This document shows, one piece after another, positions 28,201-34,955 of a stretch of 64,000 bases of DNA. This stretch comes from Cohnella phaseoli (GTDB taxonomy: Bacteria > Bacillota > Bacilli > Paenibacillales > Paenibacillaceae). The stretch is from the NCBI RefSeq assembly GCF_003386235.1, contig NZ_QRDZ01000015.1, forward strand, positions 145,111 through 209,110. Direction: 5' to 3'. The notes below the pieces were generated by a model. It saw only the letters and a list, made by a program, of their open reading frames with translations. It ran no database searches and was not told where the DNA came from. The position numbers and the translations under genes are program-made. Every line of letters begins with the position of its first letter. Within the stretch, counting starts at the first letter, position 1.

Positions 28201-28772
28201 CTCCAGACGGCTTTAGCCTGACAGGATTTATGAAAGAGATGACGATTCCCGCAGAGCTGACGAATAGCAGAACGGGCGTATATACGGTAACCCTTAATGT
28301 CACGGATAAACACGGAGCGAAGGATGCAATCACCAAGCAGATTCCGGTGCTGCCGCTGACGATTGCGGGACAAGTCGCGCATACGCCTGAATGGGAGCAG
28401 AACCGTTTGCTCTGGAATGCCAAATATCCTAGCAGATCAAGAGAGAGCCATGTGTTCTGGGCTGGAGAGGCTTTTGTCCTGTCCGCGACGGTGACCGATA
28501 CCGGCAGCTCAGCTACGAAGGCGGTGTCCGTCATGGCGCAGGCGACGCCCGATTTGGCTAAAGGCTTGACGGAATCGCCGCCCGGCTCCGTCCGCTGGAC
28601 GGCTCTGCTGCGCGAAGCCGATACGTCCATCCGGTTCGTGGACATTCCGGACGGCAGCTATTCGTTCGTCTTTACGGTCGTATACAGCAACGGAGTGGTC
28701 AAAACATCCGTCGTACCGATCGAAATCCGCGGCATCGTCGACCAGTACGTTCAAGTTCACCGCGTACAATAG
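22287..28772 (+). CDS. Very large exported protein with PKD-like domains
   Basis: 2,161 residues. Signal peptide at 1-32 (basic KKKWMRP, hydrophobic stretch, cleavage near SYA-A). Several Ig/PKD-like domains: about 300-380, 530-700 with YDPDGDPITYTFLF, and near the end VADFDWLPKPAYEGD with SSDPDGDALSYVW. The centre (about 950-1450) is Tyr/Trp/Gly-rich and may be a propeller. A segment near 1500-1620 (FSFRMTNPK, FLDGVPYFEVTDG) resembles a LamG-type jelly roll. No SLH, LPxTG or membrane anchor; the two SLH proteins encoded upstream may hold it. A strong terminator follows. Substrate or partner unknown. Confidence 0.82.
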   Translation: MKKKWMRPLSLLLSVAVLIGAVTFPAEQSYAAQSKTFQVDFGGSVVNGKSHRSVKEIIGQQVDLNVPGMKVHSWEVQVNGGTPKKEWGKLKNGVLELPKIEGIKQDVMNLNDYNPGHIIYRDSMGKKWRTGNADGRFEYTPETSGCTGTPSACPGLIPATGYNMDKGKTGPIPFTLRDSSGRAVTDKKDVPSPTSYYLSQSDMDDYRKKILKEDVERTSIRISKTKSTPETPGVVIIAAGKGEESGLGYLQVGKLLTIQNSAEGFDYTLMDPSGMTGHAEGRNYHMRVNAYWEAITYEYDVTVKVSYLDPGGLNAALTATATPGAIDKGKTATVTVRADASGSVTSGTKIDSYRFWLSKTPFNPADEGKEGTTGTSTGSASNYSQAFPNTAPGTTFYAKVKIYDSSLGASDYAYAEVKVVESVANACVITGDFEILPSQNLKYRDTFTLKPRNIQVTGGKYLYHEYLFETNGERWVSPKYNSPTIETSFPVSKYPPVLSVGSNSISIRITADCGNSGWQGPKNLELQSPTDNRPPIFSVGFFKESNRTGTIPDHQVVINRPVNLRIIYNNMTNPPEPYDPDGDPITYTFLFGSSSSSWIRSLPDEYGLWEHDEAHYMLKATELGSHSITVIARDSFGAESRRTASIMVIPENPIPVITGPTKVKEMRPLPSPFSGEKSYSPIGRSIAEYIWENKKDVYTTPGIETIRLEVVDSAGLRSEYAASHQLTVVPDDPPIGLLEVPPLGIRPSDFNIFNKSRSPDGDKIVSIEYRYKYDANNDGLFNEPWLPMPGGDLTKVVLRPQKVGKFLLDAKVCEDWGKCAWASDTQPENLRTIDVVNLAPSVSFLMEGENEIPKPPEENGIPVSQILEWDLYDTNTTQKIVNSPFMWQKDGKSLLAGLGRGMETQSRTSGSVGFGGGWDAQSGFSAISDNGLGPNGLSAYRSIAARDGRSQPLLVPVKSSGWSSTTYTTGEDYSSLLPANFVSKIRSNKTNIYFDYNRHIFALNKNKIPSYRKDYVMTCGGSTDMSQCDGYNWEQNIMHFWDGPNPYEFILNLDNLPANRYSVPYFSESDKQRDSSWGTKAQNGDFSGASGSAVNTEKPIFYEITGSRIYVVYLRMTYAYYYRNDEGSRTDFGGNWDLDVHVYDGFTGEFIGSSYEKGERIPSRSGFTGIGYSDILGDDLILTAQTGRVLRYNRQGRNIMDKTIFLPTTVERIERKGRAWNGAIYTEEAADFTCSWSYGANQFKDDEGNKYAYVMNTCSRTVNGSNVIIDPELNPESSAGYYLVQMKPDFTYGIKARLKGTYFANGWPGPYELNLETSAVLAINNVTKQAITRTASAVQGSMGTNYFTQLVDLTTGEVSPWTRGMPTSSPQRFTNPFHIAYTGEYKSGWLSQTVDGVESRPSSWAGFEYYKRAYNPIVTVNAARYMRYGEYMGDGVYLSMWDTDYQMSMAGGGPAASAHIFLDVGTPTATSLYKGFRLGQFVSPDAYENAEYLFSMKMDVPTEDQSLAGFSFRMTNPKYRYALETEGTKLLLSKYVNGTRTVLDSIAYPFQSRTSYSFKIVTQNDKIEVFLDGVPYFEVTDGTYQSGKFGPFSDKSYVTFTGIEQKDLSNPDVEWMASYAIWDEGKATATVRYSNITYTDPEDDPTAQNNLWSITHTPKFLNNQGLSALDGQTLTSPALEFDKVGNYRVTLKAQDDPHPKYLYPDMTFGSYRKWSNEFWQIITVHRRPVAKFTVSVDPHDHTVKWNDQSYDPDRWLSPMNYSTENTGIDYKETRGVLEWRYYYITPDDHLVNQKLVTPQMKGRYRVGMQVKDEYSAWSYWAEQTIDIDTPVLPDEPPIPGFTITPSSHYVNEPFSITSQAWDKEDGPAVNLKHAYYVRNVTDNGMETIRSIDRGTWTTQFNSLGVIEIRQVVTDSKGQSAQAIQRVTVINRKPVADFDWLPKPAYEGDTIALLDRSSDPDGDALSYVWKIIAPDGFSLTGFMKEMTIPAELTNSRTGVYTVTLNVTDKHGAKDAITKQIPVLPLTIAGQVAHTPEWEQNRLLWNAKYPSRSRESHVFWAGEAFVLSATVTDTGSSATKAVSVMAQATPDLAKGLTESPPGSVRWTALLREADTSIRFVDIPDGSYSFVFTVVYSNGVVKTSVVPIEIRGIVDQYVQVHRVQ

Positions 28773-28795
28773 CTTAAACCGGATTGCAAGACGGC

Positions 28796-28839
28796 AAAAG
28801 CCCGTTTTCTCGTTCATCGCGAGAGAACGGGCTTTTTTT
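28796..28839 (+). terminator. Intrinsic terminator of the SLH operon
   Basis: A 14-bp stem (28799-28812 with 28820-28833, AGCCCG...CGGGCT) with one G-T pair and seven-base loop, followed by a seven-T run. Confidence 0.9.
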
Positions 28840-28920
28840 GCCCGCCTATTTGTCCTATGGACGGGTAAGTATCCAAGATCAACCCAACGGGGGCGCATAT
28901 ATTGATTGCGGGTGATGAGG

Positions 28921-30021
28921 ATGCGGAGTTCATCTCGAATAAAAAATTACAATCGCGGCCGAATGGACGGCTATGCGAAGGGCAAGCTCGACGGTTGGAG
29001 GCTGGGCGTCTGTAGAGGGATCGACGAAACTATACGGCACGAATCGCTCCCGCCCAGCCGTGCGCGCATCCTCTATGTTCCGCAGGGCTTTGAAGCGATC
29101 GATCACGGGGTGATTGCCGCATTGCAAAGCGAAGTCGCCGAGGTGACCGTCGTTTCCGCGACGGAGATGCGGCTGCAGGCGGAACGTTGTCGGCCGGATG
29201 CGGTGCTTGTCATGAACGGGCTGCATGTGTTTCCGCCCGACCATCTGGAGCAGATCGACGCGATTCGCGCCATGGGAATCAGAACGGCGATCTGGTTCGT
29301 GGACGATCCGTACGTAACCGACACGACGGTGAAGGTCGCGCCGCATTACGATTATGTATTTACGCACGAGAGATCCTGTCTGGCTTTATACCTTGCGCAA
29401 GGCTGCAATCAGGTACATCATCTTCCGCTCTCCGCTTATGCCGACTGGTTTAAGCCCATGGCGGTCCCCCCGGAATACCGGTCGGACATTTGCTTTATCG
29501 GAATGGCCTTCTGGAACCGCGTCGAGCTGTTCGATGCGATCGCTCCCTATTTGAAAGACAAGAAAGTGCTAATCGGCGGCAAGCTCTGGGAGCGAATGAA
29601 CAGCTTCTCCCAGCTGTCTCAATTCGTCAAGGACGGTTGGATCGAAGTGCCGGAAACGGTCAAGTACTACAACGGCGCCAAAATCGTCATCAATCTTCAC
29701 CGCACGACGGAGGCGGGCAAAGACAATTTGAACGGCATTAACTGGCCGGCGGAATCGATCAACCCCCGTACGTTTGAAATGGCCTCGTGCGGCGTTATGC
29801 AGCTTACCGACGTCAGACAAGAGCTGCCCGAGCATTTTGCCGTAGGCTCGGAAATCGGGATTTTCCGCGATGCGAATCATCTCGTTCAACAGCTGGAGCA
29901 CTACTTGACGAATGAGGAAGAACGGCAATGGGTCGCTGCTAGAGGCTATAGACGAGTGAAAAAGGATCATACGTTCCGCGATCGGATCCGGAGGCTGATC
30001 GGGACGATCGGACTTGCGTAG
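28921..30021 (+). CDS. CgeB/YkvP-like spore-surface glycosyltransferase 1
   Basis: 366 residues. Residues 9-33 are six tetrapeptides (YNRG RMDG YAKG KLDG WRLG VCRG). The rest is a GT-B-like domain of the YkvP/CgeB group: WFVDDPYVTD, CFIGMAFWNR, and the C-terminal NPRTFEMASCGVMQLTDVRQ with a late YLTNEEER segment. CgeB of B. subtilis is made under sigma-K and GerE and shapes the outermost spore layer. ATG 28921 is preceded by GGTGA at five bases; TTG 28906 and ATG 28915 are possible. About 55% alike by eye to the next gene product in motifs, so a tandem duplicate. Confidence 0.85.
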   Translation: MRSSSRIKNYNRGRMDGYAKGKLDGWRLGVCRGIDETIRHESLPPSRARILYVPQGFEAIDHGVIAALQSEVAEVTVVSATEMRLQAERCRPDAVLVMNGLHVFPPDHLEQIDAIRAMGIRTAIWFVDDPYVTDTTVKVAPHYDYVFTHERSCLALYLAQGCNQVHHLPLSAYADWFKPMAVPPEYRSDICFIGMAFWNRVELFDAIAPYLKDKKVLIGGKLWERMNSFSQLSQFVKDGWIEVPETVKYYNGAKIVINLHRTTEAGKDNLNGINWPAESINPRTFEMASCGVMQLTDVRQELPEHFAVGSEIGIFRDANHLVQQLEHYLTNEEERQWVAARGYRRVKKDHTFRDRIRRLIGTIGLA

Positions 30022-30064
30022 GCCTGGATGGATTGCAATCGGAAAAGACAAGGAGGGATGAGAC

Positions 30065-31189
30065 TTGGCTAAGGTGAAGAGACGTCCCGCTGACCGTCCC
30101 CGCGCTGCGGCGTACCACAGAGGCTGGGCGGACGGATTGGCTTCGGGCAAAGCCGACGGGCACTGGCAGGGGCTGTGCGAATACATCGTACGGACAGCGA
30201 CGCCCGTTCCGGTAAAGCGTCCCATTCATGTGCTATACGTCACTTCCGGCAAAGGCTTTCCCTATTCTCCGCTTGACGACGGCATTATTGCGACATTAAA
30301 GGAGATTGCCGCCAAAGTAACCGTAGCCGTTCCGCATGAGGATATCGCGGCTATCGCCGCAAGAGAGCGGCCGGACCTGCTGCTTGTGCTGGACGGTATG
30401 CATCTGGGGCTGGAGAAGGTTTGTGCGGTTAACGGGCTGGGCGTTCGCACGGCGATCTGGTTTACGGACGATCCTTACTACACGGACATTACGAGCGGAA
30501 TCGCCCCCAACTACTATCATGTTTTTACGCTTGAACGCAACTGCGTTCCCTTTTACACGGAAAGAGGCTGCCCTCGTGTCTCCTACTTGCCGCTTGGCGT
30601 GCATCACAGTGCATACCGTCCGCGGAACACCGATCGCGCGATGCGCGGAGAAGTGTGCTTTATCGGTACGGCGTATTGGAACCGGGTCGCGATGTTTAAT
30701 CAGCTTATGCCGTTAATCGCGCATAGGCGCTTGTACATTTCCGGAATGTGGTGGGATCGGCTCGCCGATTACGGACGCTGGAAGCATTTCATCGATCTGG
30801 GCAACTGGATGGGACCGCAGCCGACCTCGGAAAGGTATAACGCTCATAAGATCGTCATCAATTCGCACAGAGCCCACGACGACGATACGTTTAACCAGAA
30901 CAGCGCGATGATTACGGCGTTGTCGCCGAATCCGCGCACGTTCGAAATTTCGGCATCGGCGACGCTGCAGCTTACCGATTGCCGCGAGGATATCGCCCAG
31001 CATTACGTGCCCGGCGTAGAGATCGTAACCTACGATTCTCCGGAAGACTTGGCGGCCAAAGCCGAATATTATCTGGAGCACGAGGAAGAACGGAAGGAAA
31101 TCGCCCTGAAAGGTCTCTATCGAACGCTTAAGGATCATACGTACGTCTCCCGGCTGAGTCAATTGATAGATTTGACGATGAATGGTTAA
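30065..31189 (+). CDS. CgeB/YkvP-like spore-surface glycosyltransferase 2
   Basis: 374 residues. Residues 17-36 are YHRG WADG LASG KADG HWQG, after a short basic start. The domain matches its upstream neighbour motif by motif: WFTDDPYYTD, CFIGTAYWNR, NPRTFEISASATLQLTDCRE, YYLEHEEER. Start is TTG at 30065 behind AAGGAGG. It probably uses a related donor or acts on a product of the first enzyme. Spore-surface role inferred from family and locus. Confidence 0.86.
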   Translation: MAKVKRRPADRPRAAAYHRGWADGLASGKADGHWQGLCEYIVRTATPVPVKRPIHVLYVTSGKGFPYSPLDDGIIATLKEIAAKVTVAVPHEDIAAIAARERPDLLLVLDGMHLGLEKVCAVNGLGVRTAIWFTDDPYYTDITSGIAPNYYHVFTLERNCVPFYTERGCPRVSYLPLGVHHSAYRPRNTDRAMRGEVCFIGTAYWNRVAMFNQLMPLIAHRRLYISGMWWDRLADYGRWKHFIDLGNWMGPQPTSERYNAHKIVINSHRAHDDDTFNQNSAMITALSPNPRTFEISASATLQLTDCREDIAQHYVPGVEIVTYDSPEDLAAKAEYYLEHEEERKEIALKGLYRTLKDHTYVSRLSQLIDLTMNG

Positions 31190-31365
31190 GCGCCGCGCCG
31201 CGAATGCCGTTCGCCCCATACATTGTACAACTCAACTAATGAAGGCTCTGAATTCGATGTCGAGTCTGCTTCCTGTTAGGCTTCGCGATCAAAAGCGGAC
31301 TTTGTGAACTACCTTTAGAAGGAGGTGACGGACATACCCGTGAGCATGAACAGGTATGCGGAATC
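31190..31365 (+). promoter_or_regulatory. Leader region with strong ribosome-binding site far from the gene start
   Basis: GAAGGAGGTGA at 31319-31329 is nearly a perfect anti-16S match but lies 37 bases before the GTG of the next glycosyltransferase. Eleven bases downstream it serves the short frame at 31340. CATACATTG near 31219 is a possible but imperfect sporulation -10. Confidence 0.45.
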
Positions 31366-31369
31366 GTGA
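31340..31369 (+). CDS. Possible nine-residue leader peptide coupled to the GT4 gene
   Basis: GTG-initiated frame encoding about MSMNRYAES, whose TGA overlaps the GTG of the following gene. It owns the only strong ribosome-binding site in the region, so ribosomes could terminate and restart on the glycosyltransferase. Supported by sequence layout only. Confidence 0.35.
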   Translation: MSMNRYAES

Positions 31370-32883
31370 ACGGAGCAAAGCCGAAGCTGATGATCTTCTC
31401 GCATATTTGCAGCCCGATTTTCGTCACGGGAGCGGAGAAGCTGCTGTTGCTGTTCACCCGCGAGATGGTCCGTCGTTTTCAGTGCGTGATGGTCGTTCCG
31501 CAAATTGGAGCGATTGCAGAGAAGGCCAGGGAGCTGGGCGTCAAAATCGTCGTTCAGGATATCCCTCTATGTATTTCTTTATATACTGCAGCTCCTACCA
31601 TTCATGAAGAGATCGCTGCAATGCAGCGATCTCCGGCATGGGGGAGAATTCATGCCATGCTGGCGGAGGAACGCCCTGACTTTGTGCTGGTCAACACAAG
31701 CGTTCACCCGCTGCCTGCGCTTGCAGCCAAAGCGATGGGAATTCCGACGATCTGGGTGCTGATGGAAACAGTGATGGACCGGCCGTCCAAGCATATGTCC
31801 GTCGGGCTTATCGTGTCCAACAGCGATATCGTCGCAGGCATTTCCCATTCGACGCTTCAGCCGATTCGCGATTTGGCGCCGCAGGCGCGAACGTTTATGC
31901 TGCCGCCTTATCTCATTAGGGAGGAACTGCTTCCCGGAAGCTGGCCGTATCACCGGATGAGGCTTCGCCAGCAGCACGGCTGGGGCGAGCACCACCGCGT
32001 GGCGGGCTTTATGGCTGCGACGATCTATGCAAACAAAGGGCTGGAGCAGTTTGTGAACGCGATGCTGCCGATTGCAGCGTCGGACGGTTGGGCGAGATTT
32101 CTCATTTTGGGCAAATCCGCAGATGACGCCTACTACCGTCATTGCCAGAAGCTGGTCTGGGATTCCGGTTACTCGGACAGATTCCTGTTCCTGCCGTTCG
32201 CGGACCAGATTCAACATGCGTATCCCGTCATGGATGTCATCGTCGTGCCCAGCCTGATCGCCGAAGGCTTCGGAATGACCGCGCTGGAAGGACTGATGTT
32301 CGGCAAGGGCGTTGTCGCTTCCGCCTCCGGCGGTCTGACGGAAATCATGAACGCGACGGGAAACGAGGAATATCTTGTACCGCCCGGCGACGTAGGGAAG
32401 CTAACCGAGCGCGTGAATGGACTGCTAAGCAATGGAACGCTGCTGCGCGCCGTCGGAGAACGCAACATGCAAACGGCGCAGCAGGTGTTCGGAGTCGAAG
32501 CGTTCCGGGAGCGGCTGGCGGAGCTGGTCGCTCAGCTGCCGCAGACCCCGGTGCTTATTCGCGGTTCTTTATGGCGGGGGAGCGCGCCTACCGTTTTTCT
32601 CATCGAGAATGGCATGAAGCGGCCGTTCGCTTCCGAAGCGGCATTCCTGCAAAGAGGATTCCGGTTTGAGGATGTGACGGAGGTGCCGGACGAGGATTTG
32701 CAGAGGCTTCCCGCCGGACCGACGCTGTTCGAACAGAAACGGAGAGCTTCCGGCAGGAGAAAAGTACGCAGGGGCAAAGGGCGGGGAATGAGGCGGAGGC
32801 ATAGACGTAGCTCGGGCAGGCGGAGCGTCCGTTCGGGCAGAAGGAAGCGGTCGGGCTCCAAAGCCCGCCGCAGAAGAAGGTGA
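31366..32883 (+). CDS. GT4 glycosyltransferase with C-terminal module and Arg-rich tail
   Basis: 505 residues. GT-B domain from residue 1 to about 390: SPIFVTGAEKLLLLF near the start, VAGFMAATIYANKGLEQF, and the EGFGMTALEGLMFGK nucleotide-sugar motif. About residues 400-455 form one copy of the module with ENGMKRPFASEAAFLQRGF, also found in the glycosyltransferases at 17362 and 37539. The last 50 residues are an extreme Arg/Lys/Gly/Ser tail, the mirror image of the N-terminal arms of other enzymes here, without a YxxG repeat. GTG at 31366 lacks its own ribosome-binding site and overlaps a tiny leader frame. Confidence 0.86.
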   Translation: MNGAKPKLMIFSHICSPIFVTGAEKLLLLFTREMVRRFQCVMVVPQIGAIAEKARELGVKIVVQDIPLCISLYTAAPTIHEEIAAMQRSPAWGRIHAMLAEERPDFVLVNTSVHPLPALAAKAMGIPTIWVLMETVMDRPSKHMSVGLIVSNSDIVAGISHSTLQPIRDLAPQARTFMLPPYLIREELLPGSWPYHRMRLRQQHGWGEHHRVAGFMAATIYANKGLEQFVNAMLPIAASDGWARFLILGKSADDAYYRHCQKLVWDSGYSDRFLFLPFADQIQHAYPVMDVIVVPSLIAEGFGMTALEGLMFGKGVVASASGGLTEIMNATGNEEYLVPPGDVGKLTERVNGLLSNGTLLRAVGERNMQTAQQVFGVEAFRERLAELVAQLPQTPVLIRGSLWRGSAPTVFLIENGMKRPFASEAAFLQRGFRFEDVTEVPDEDLQRLPAGPTLFEQKRRASGRRKVRRGKGRGMRRRHRRSSGRRSVRSGRRKRSGSKARRRRR

Positions 32884-32887
32884 ACCG

Positions 32888-33979
32888 ATGCGTATCGTGA
32901 CCATATTGGGAACTCGTCCGGAAATTATTCGTCTTAGCGTGCTGATCGGCAAGCTGGACCGCTTGGCGGAGCGCCACGTGCTCGTTCATACGGGGCAAAA
33001 TTTTACTTCCAGCTTAAGCGGAGTTTTTTTCGAGCAGATGGGACTGCGGGCGCCCGATCTGTTGCTAGATGCCCGGAAACAAACGGTTGGCGGGCAGTTG
33101 GCGTCGATGTTCGGCGCCGTAGAGGAGCTGCTTAGGAAGGAGCGTCCCGACCGGGTGCTCGTGCTCGGCGATACGAACAGCGCCTTGTGCGCGCTTGTCG
33201 CAGAGAGAATGGGCATCCCGGTCGTTCACATGGAGGCGGGCAATCGCTGCTTCGACCTGAACGTACCGGAGGAAAAAAACCGGAGGGTCATCGATGCAGT
33301 TTCCACCTACAACCTTCCCTACACCGAGAACAGCAAAACGAATTTACTGCGCGAAGGTTTTCCGATCAACCGTATTTTTCGCTCGGGCAATCCGATTTAC
33401 GAAGTGCTGCGCCATTACGGCGAGCAGATTGACGCCAGTCCCATACTGGGACGGCTCGGACTGACCGCCGGGCAATATCTAATCGCGACCATCCATCGGG
33501 CGGAAAACGTGGATTCTCCGGAGGCGTTGCGCGGAATTATGCAGGGCTTGAGCTTGACGGCCGAGGATTACGGACTGCCTGTCGTATGCAGCCTGCATCC
33601 GCGAACGCAATCCAGATTGTCGGAGGAGCTGCGCAATTCCATTCATCCGCTCGTCACTTTTCATGAGCCGTTCGGTTTTTTCGATTTTGTTCATTTGGAG
33701 AAAAACGCGCTGCTCGCTCTTACGGACAGCGGGACCGTTCAAGAGGAATGCTGCATTTTCGGCGTACCGACCGTAACGGTTCGTCAGACAACCGAGCGTC
33801 CGGAGACGATCGATTGCGGCAGCAACGTCGTGGCTGGCCTGCAGCCCGACGCGATCCGCAATGCGGCTCGGGTGATGCTTCATCTGCGAGATTCCTGGCA
33901 ATGTCCCGAAGGTTATTTGGATCCGAACGTCTCGGATAAAGTGGCGAAATTTGTGCTTGGAGGGAAAAGGGATGTTTAA
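32888..33979 (+). CDS. Non-hydrolysing UDP-HexNAc 2-epimerase, FnlC/WbjD/CapG-type
   Basis: 363 residues of the WecB superfamily. The opening TILGTRPEIIRLSVLIGKLD with RPEIIRLS is characteristic of the FnlC/WbjD/CapG branch (WecB itself has RPEAIKM). Further motifs: HTGQNF, LGDTNSAL, HMEAGNRCFDLNVPEEKNR and LTDSGTVQEE. It would invert C2 of a UDP-2-acetamido-2,6-dideoxy-L-hexose. It lies with a 4,6-dehydratase and a reductase in one unit, overlapping the next gene by eight bases, which defines a complete three-enzyme pathway. Confidence 0.88.
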   Translation: MRIVTILGTRPEIIRLSVLIGKLDRLAERHVLVHTGQNFTSSLSGVFFEQMGLRAPDLLLDARKQTVGGQLASMFGAVEELLRKERPDRVLVLGDTNSALCALVAERMGIPVVHMEAGNRCFDLNVPEEKNRRVIDAVSTYNLPYTENSKTNLLREGFPINRIFRSGNPIYEVLRHYGEQIDASPILGRLGLTAGQYLIATIHRAENVDSPEALRGIMQGLSLTAEDYGLPVVCSLHPRTQSRLSEELRNSIHPLVTFHEPFGFFDFVHLEKNALLALTDSGTVQEECCIFGVPTVTVRQTTERPETIDCGSNVVAGLQPDAIRNAARVMLHLRDSWQCPEGYLDPNVSDKVAKFVLGGKRDV

Positions 33980-34955
33980 AGATCGACGTATCCTGGTTAC
34001 CGGGGGAACCGGTTCCTGGGGGTACGAATTGATAAGGCAACTGCTGCCGATGGACCCGGCGGAGGTGATCGTGTTCTCCCGCAACGAGTCGAGTCAGGTG
34101 GCGATGAGCCGGGCGTTCGAGGACCCGCGATTGACGTTTCGGATCGGCGACGTTCGCGACCGGGAGGCACTGTCGAAGGCATGCAAGGGCGTAGATATTT
34201 TGTTCCATCTTGCCGCTCTTAAGCATGTGCCGGTATGCGAGGATCAGCCGTACGAGGCGCTGAAAACGAACGTTATCGGCACGCAGAATGTAATTGAAGC
34301 GGCAATCGAGAACAAGATTGAGCGAGTCATCAATATTTCTACAGACAAGGCGGCCAATCCGTCGAACTTCTACGGAATGACGAAAGCGATCGGGGAGAAG
34401 CTGATCGTTTACGCCAATCTGCTGGACAGCGAGACGAAATTCGTCTGCGTCCGCGGCGGCAATGTGCTGGGCACGAACGGTAGCGTCGTTCACCTGTTTA
34501 TGAATCAAATCAAGCATAAGCAGCAGATCGGCTTGACGGATCGCCAAATGACAAGGTTTTTCATGACGCTGGAGGATGCGATCCGGCTGCTGTTCAAGGC
34601 GACGGCGCAGAGCATCGGCGGGGAAATTTTCGTGATGACGATGCCGACATGCCGTATCGTCGATCTGGCGGAGGTGCTGATGGACGCCCTTGGCAGGAAG
34701 GTGGAGATGGTCGAAACCGGCATTCGGCCCGGCGAGAAAATCCATGAAATTTTGCTGACCGAATACGAGAGTTTGAATACGATCGTGTACGACGACCAGT
34801 ATCTTGTTATTTTGCCGACGTTGGACATTCCCGGGCTGCGCGCGCATTACAAAGCGTACGATCCGGTCGATTTCGCAAGCTTCTCTTCCAGCCAGTCTCT
34901 GATGGATCGGCAGCAGATTCGGGCCATGCTGCAGCGAGGAGGTTTTCTTACGTGA
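33972..34955 (+). CDS. UDP-GlcNAc 4,6-dehydratase/epimerase, FnlA/WbjB/CapE-type
   Basis: 327-residue extended SDR. RILVTGGTGSWGYELIRQLL is the NAD(P) loop, STDKAANPSNFYGMTKAIGE carries the catalytic Tyr and Lys, and RPGEKIHEILLTEYES is a family C-terminal signature. Expected to turn UDP-GlcNAc into a 4-keto-6-deoxy intermediate with C5 inversion. Short soluble protein without membrane helices, so of the CapE/FlaA1-like soluble class. ATG 33972 follows GGAGGGAAAAGG. Confidence 0.88.
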   Translation: MFKDRRILVTGGTGSWGYELIRQLLPMDPAEVIVFSRNESSQVAMSRAFEDPRLTFRIGDVRDREALSKACKGVDILFHLAALKHVPVCEDQPYEALKTNVIGTQNVIEAAIENKIERVINISTDKAANPSNFYGMTKAIGEKLIVYANLLDSETKFVCVRGGNVLGTNGSVVHLFMNQIKHKQQIGLTDRQMTRFFMTLEDAIRLLFKATAQSIGGEIFVMTMPTCRIVDLAEVLMDALGRKVEMVETGIRPGEKIHEILLTEYESLNTIVYDDQYLVILPTLDIPGLRAHYKAYDPVDFASFSSSQSLMDRQQIRAMLQRGGFLT

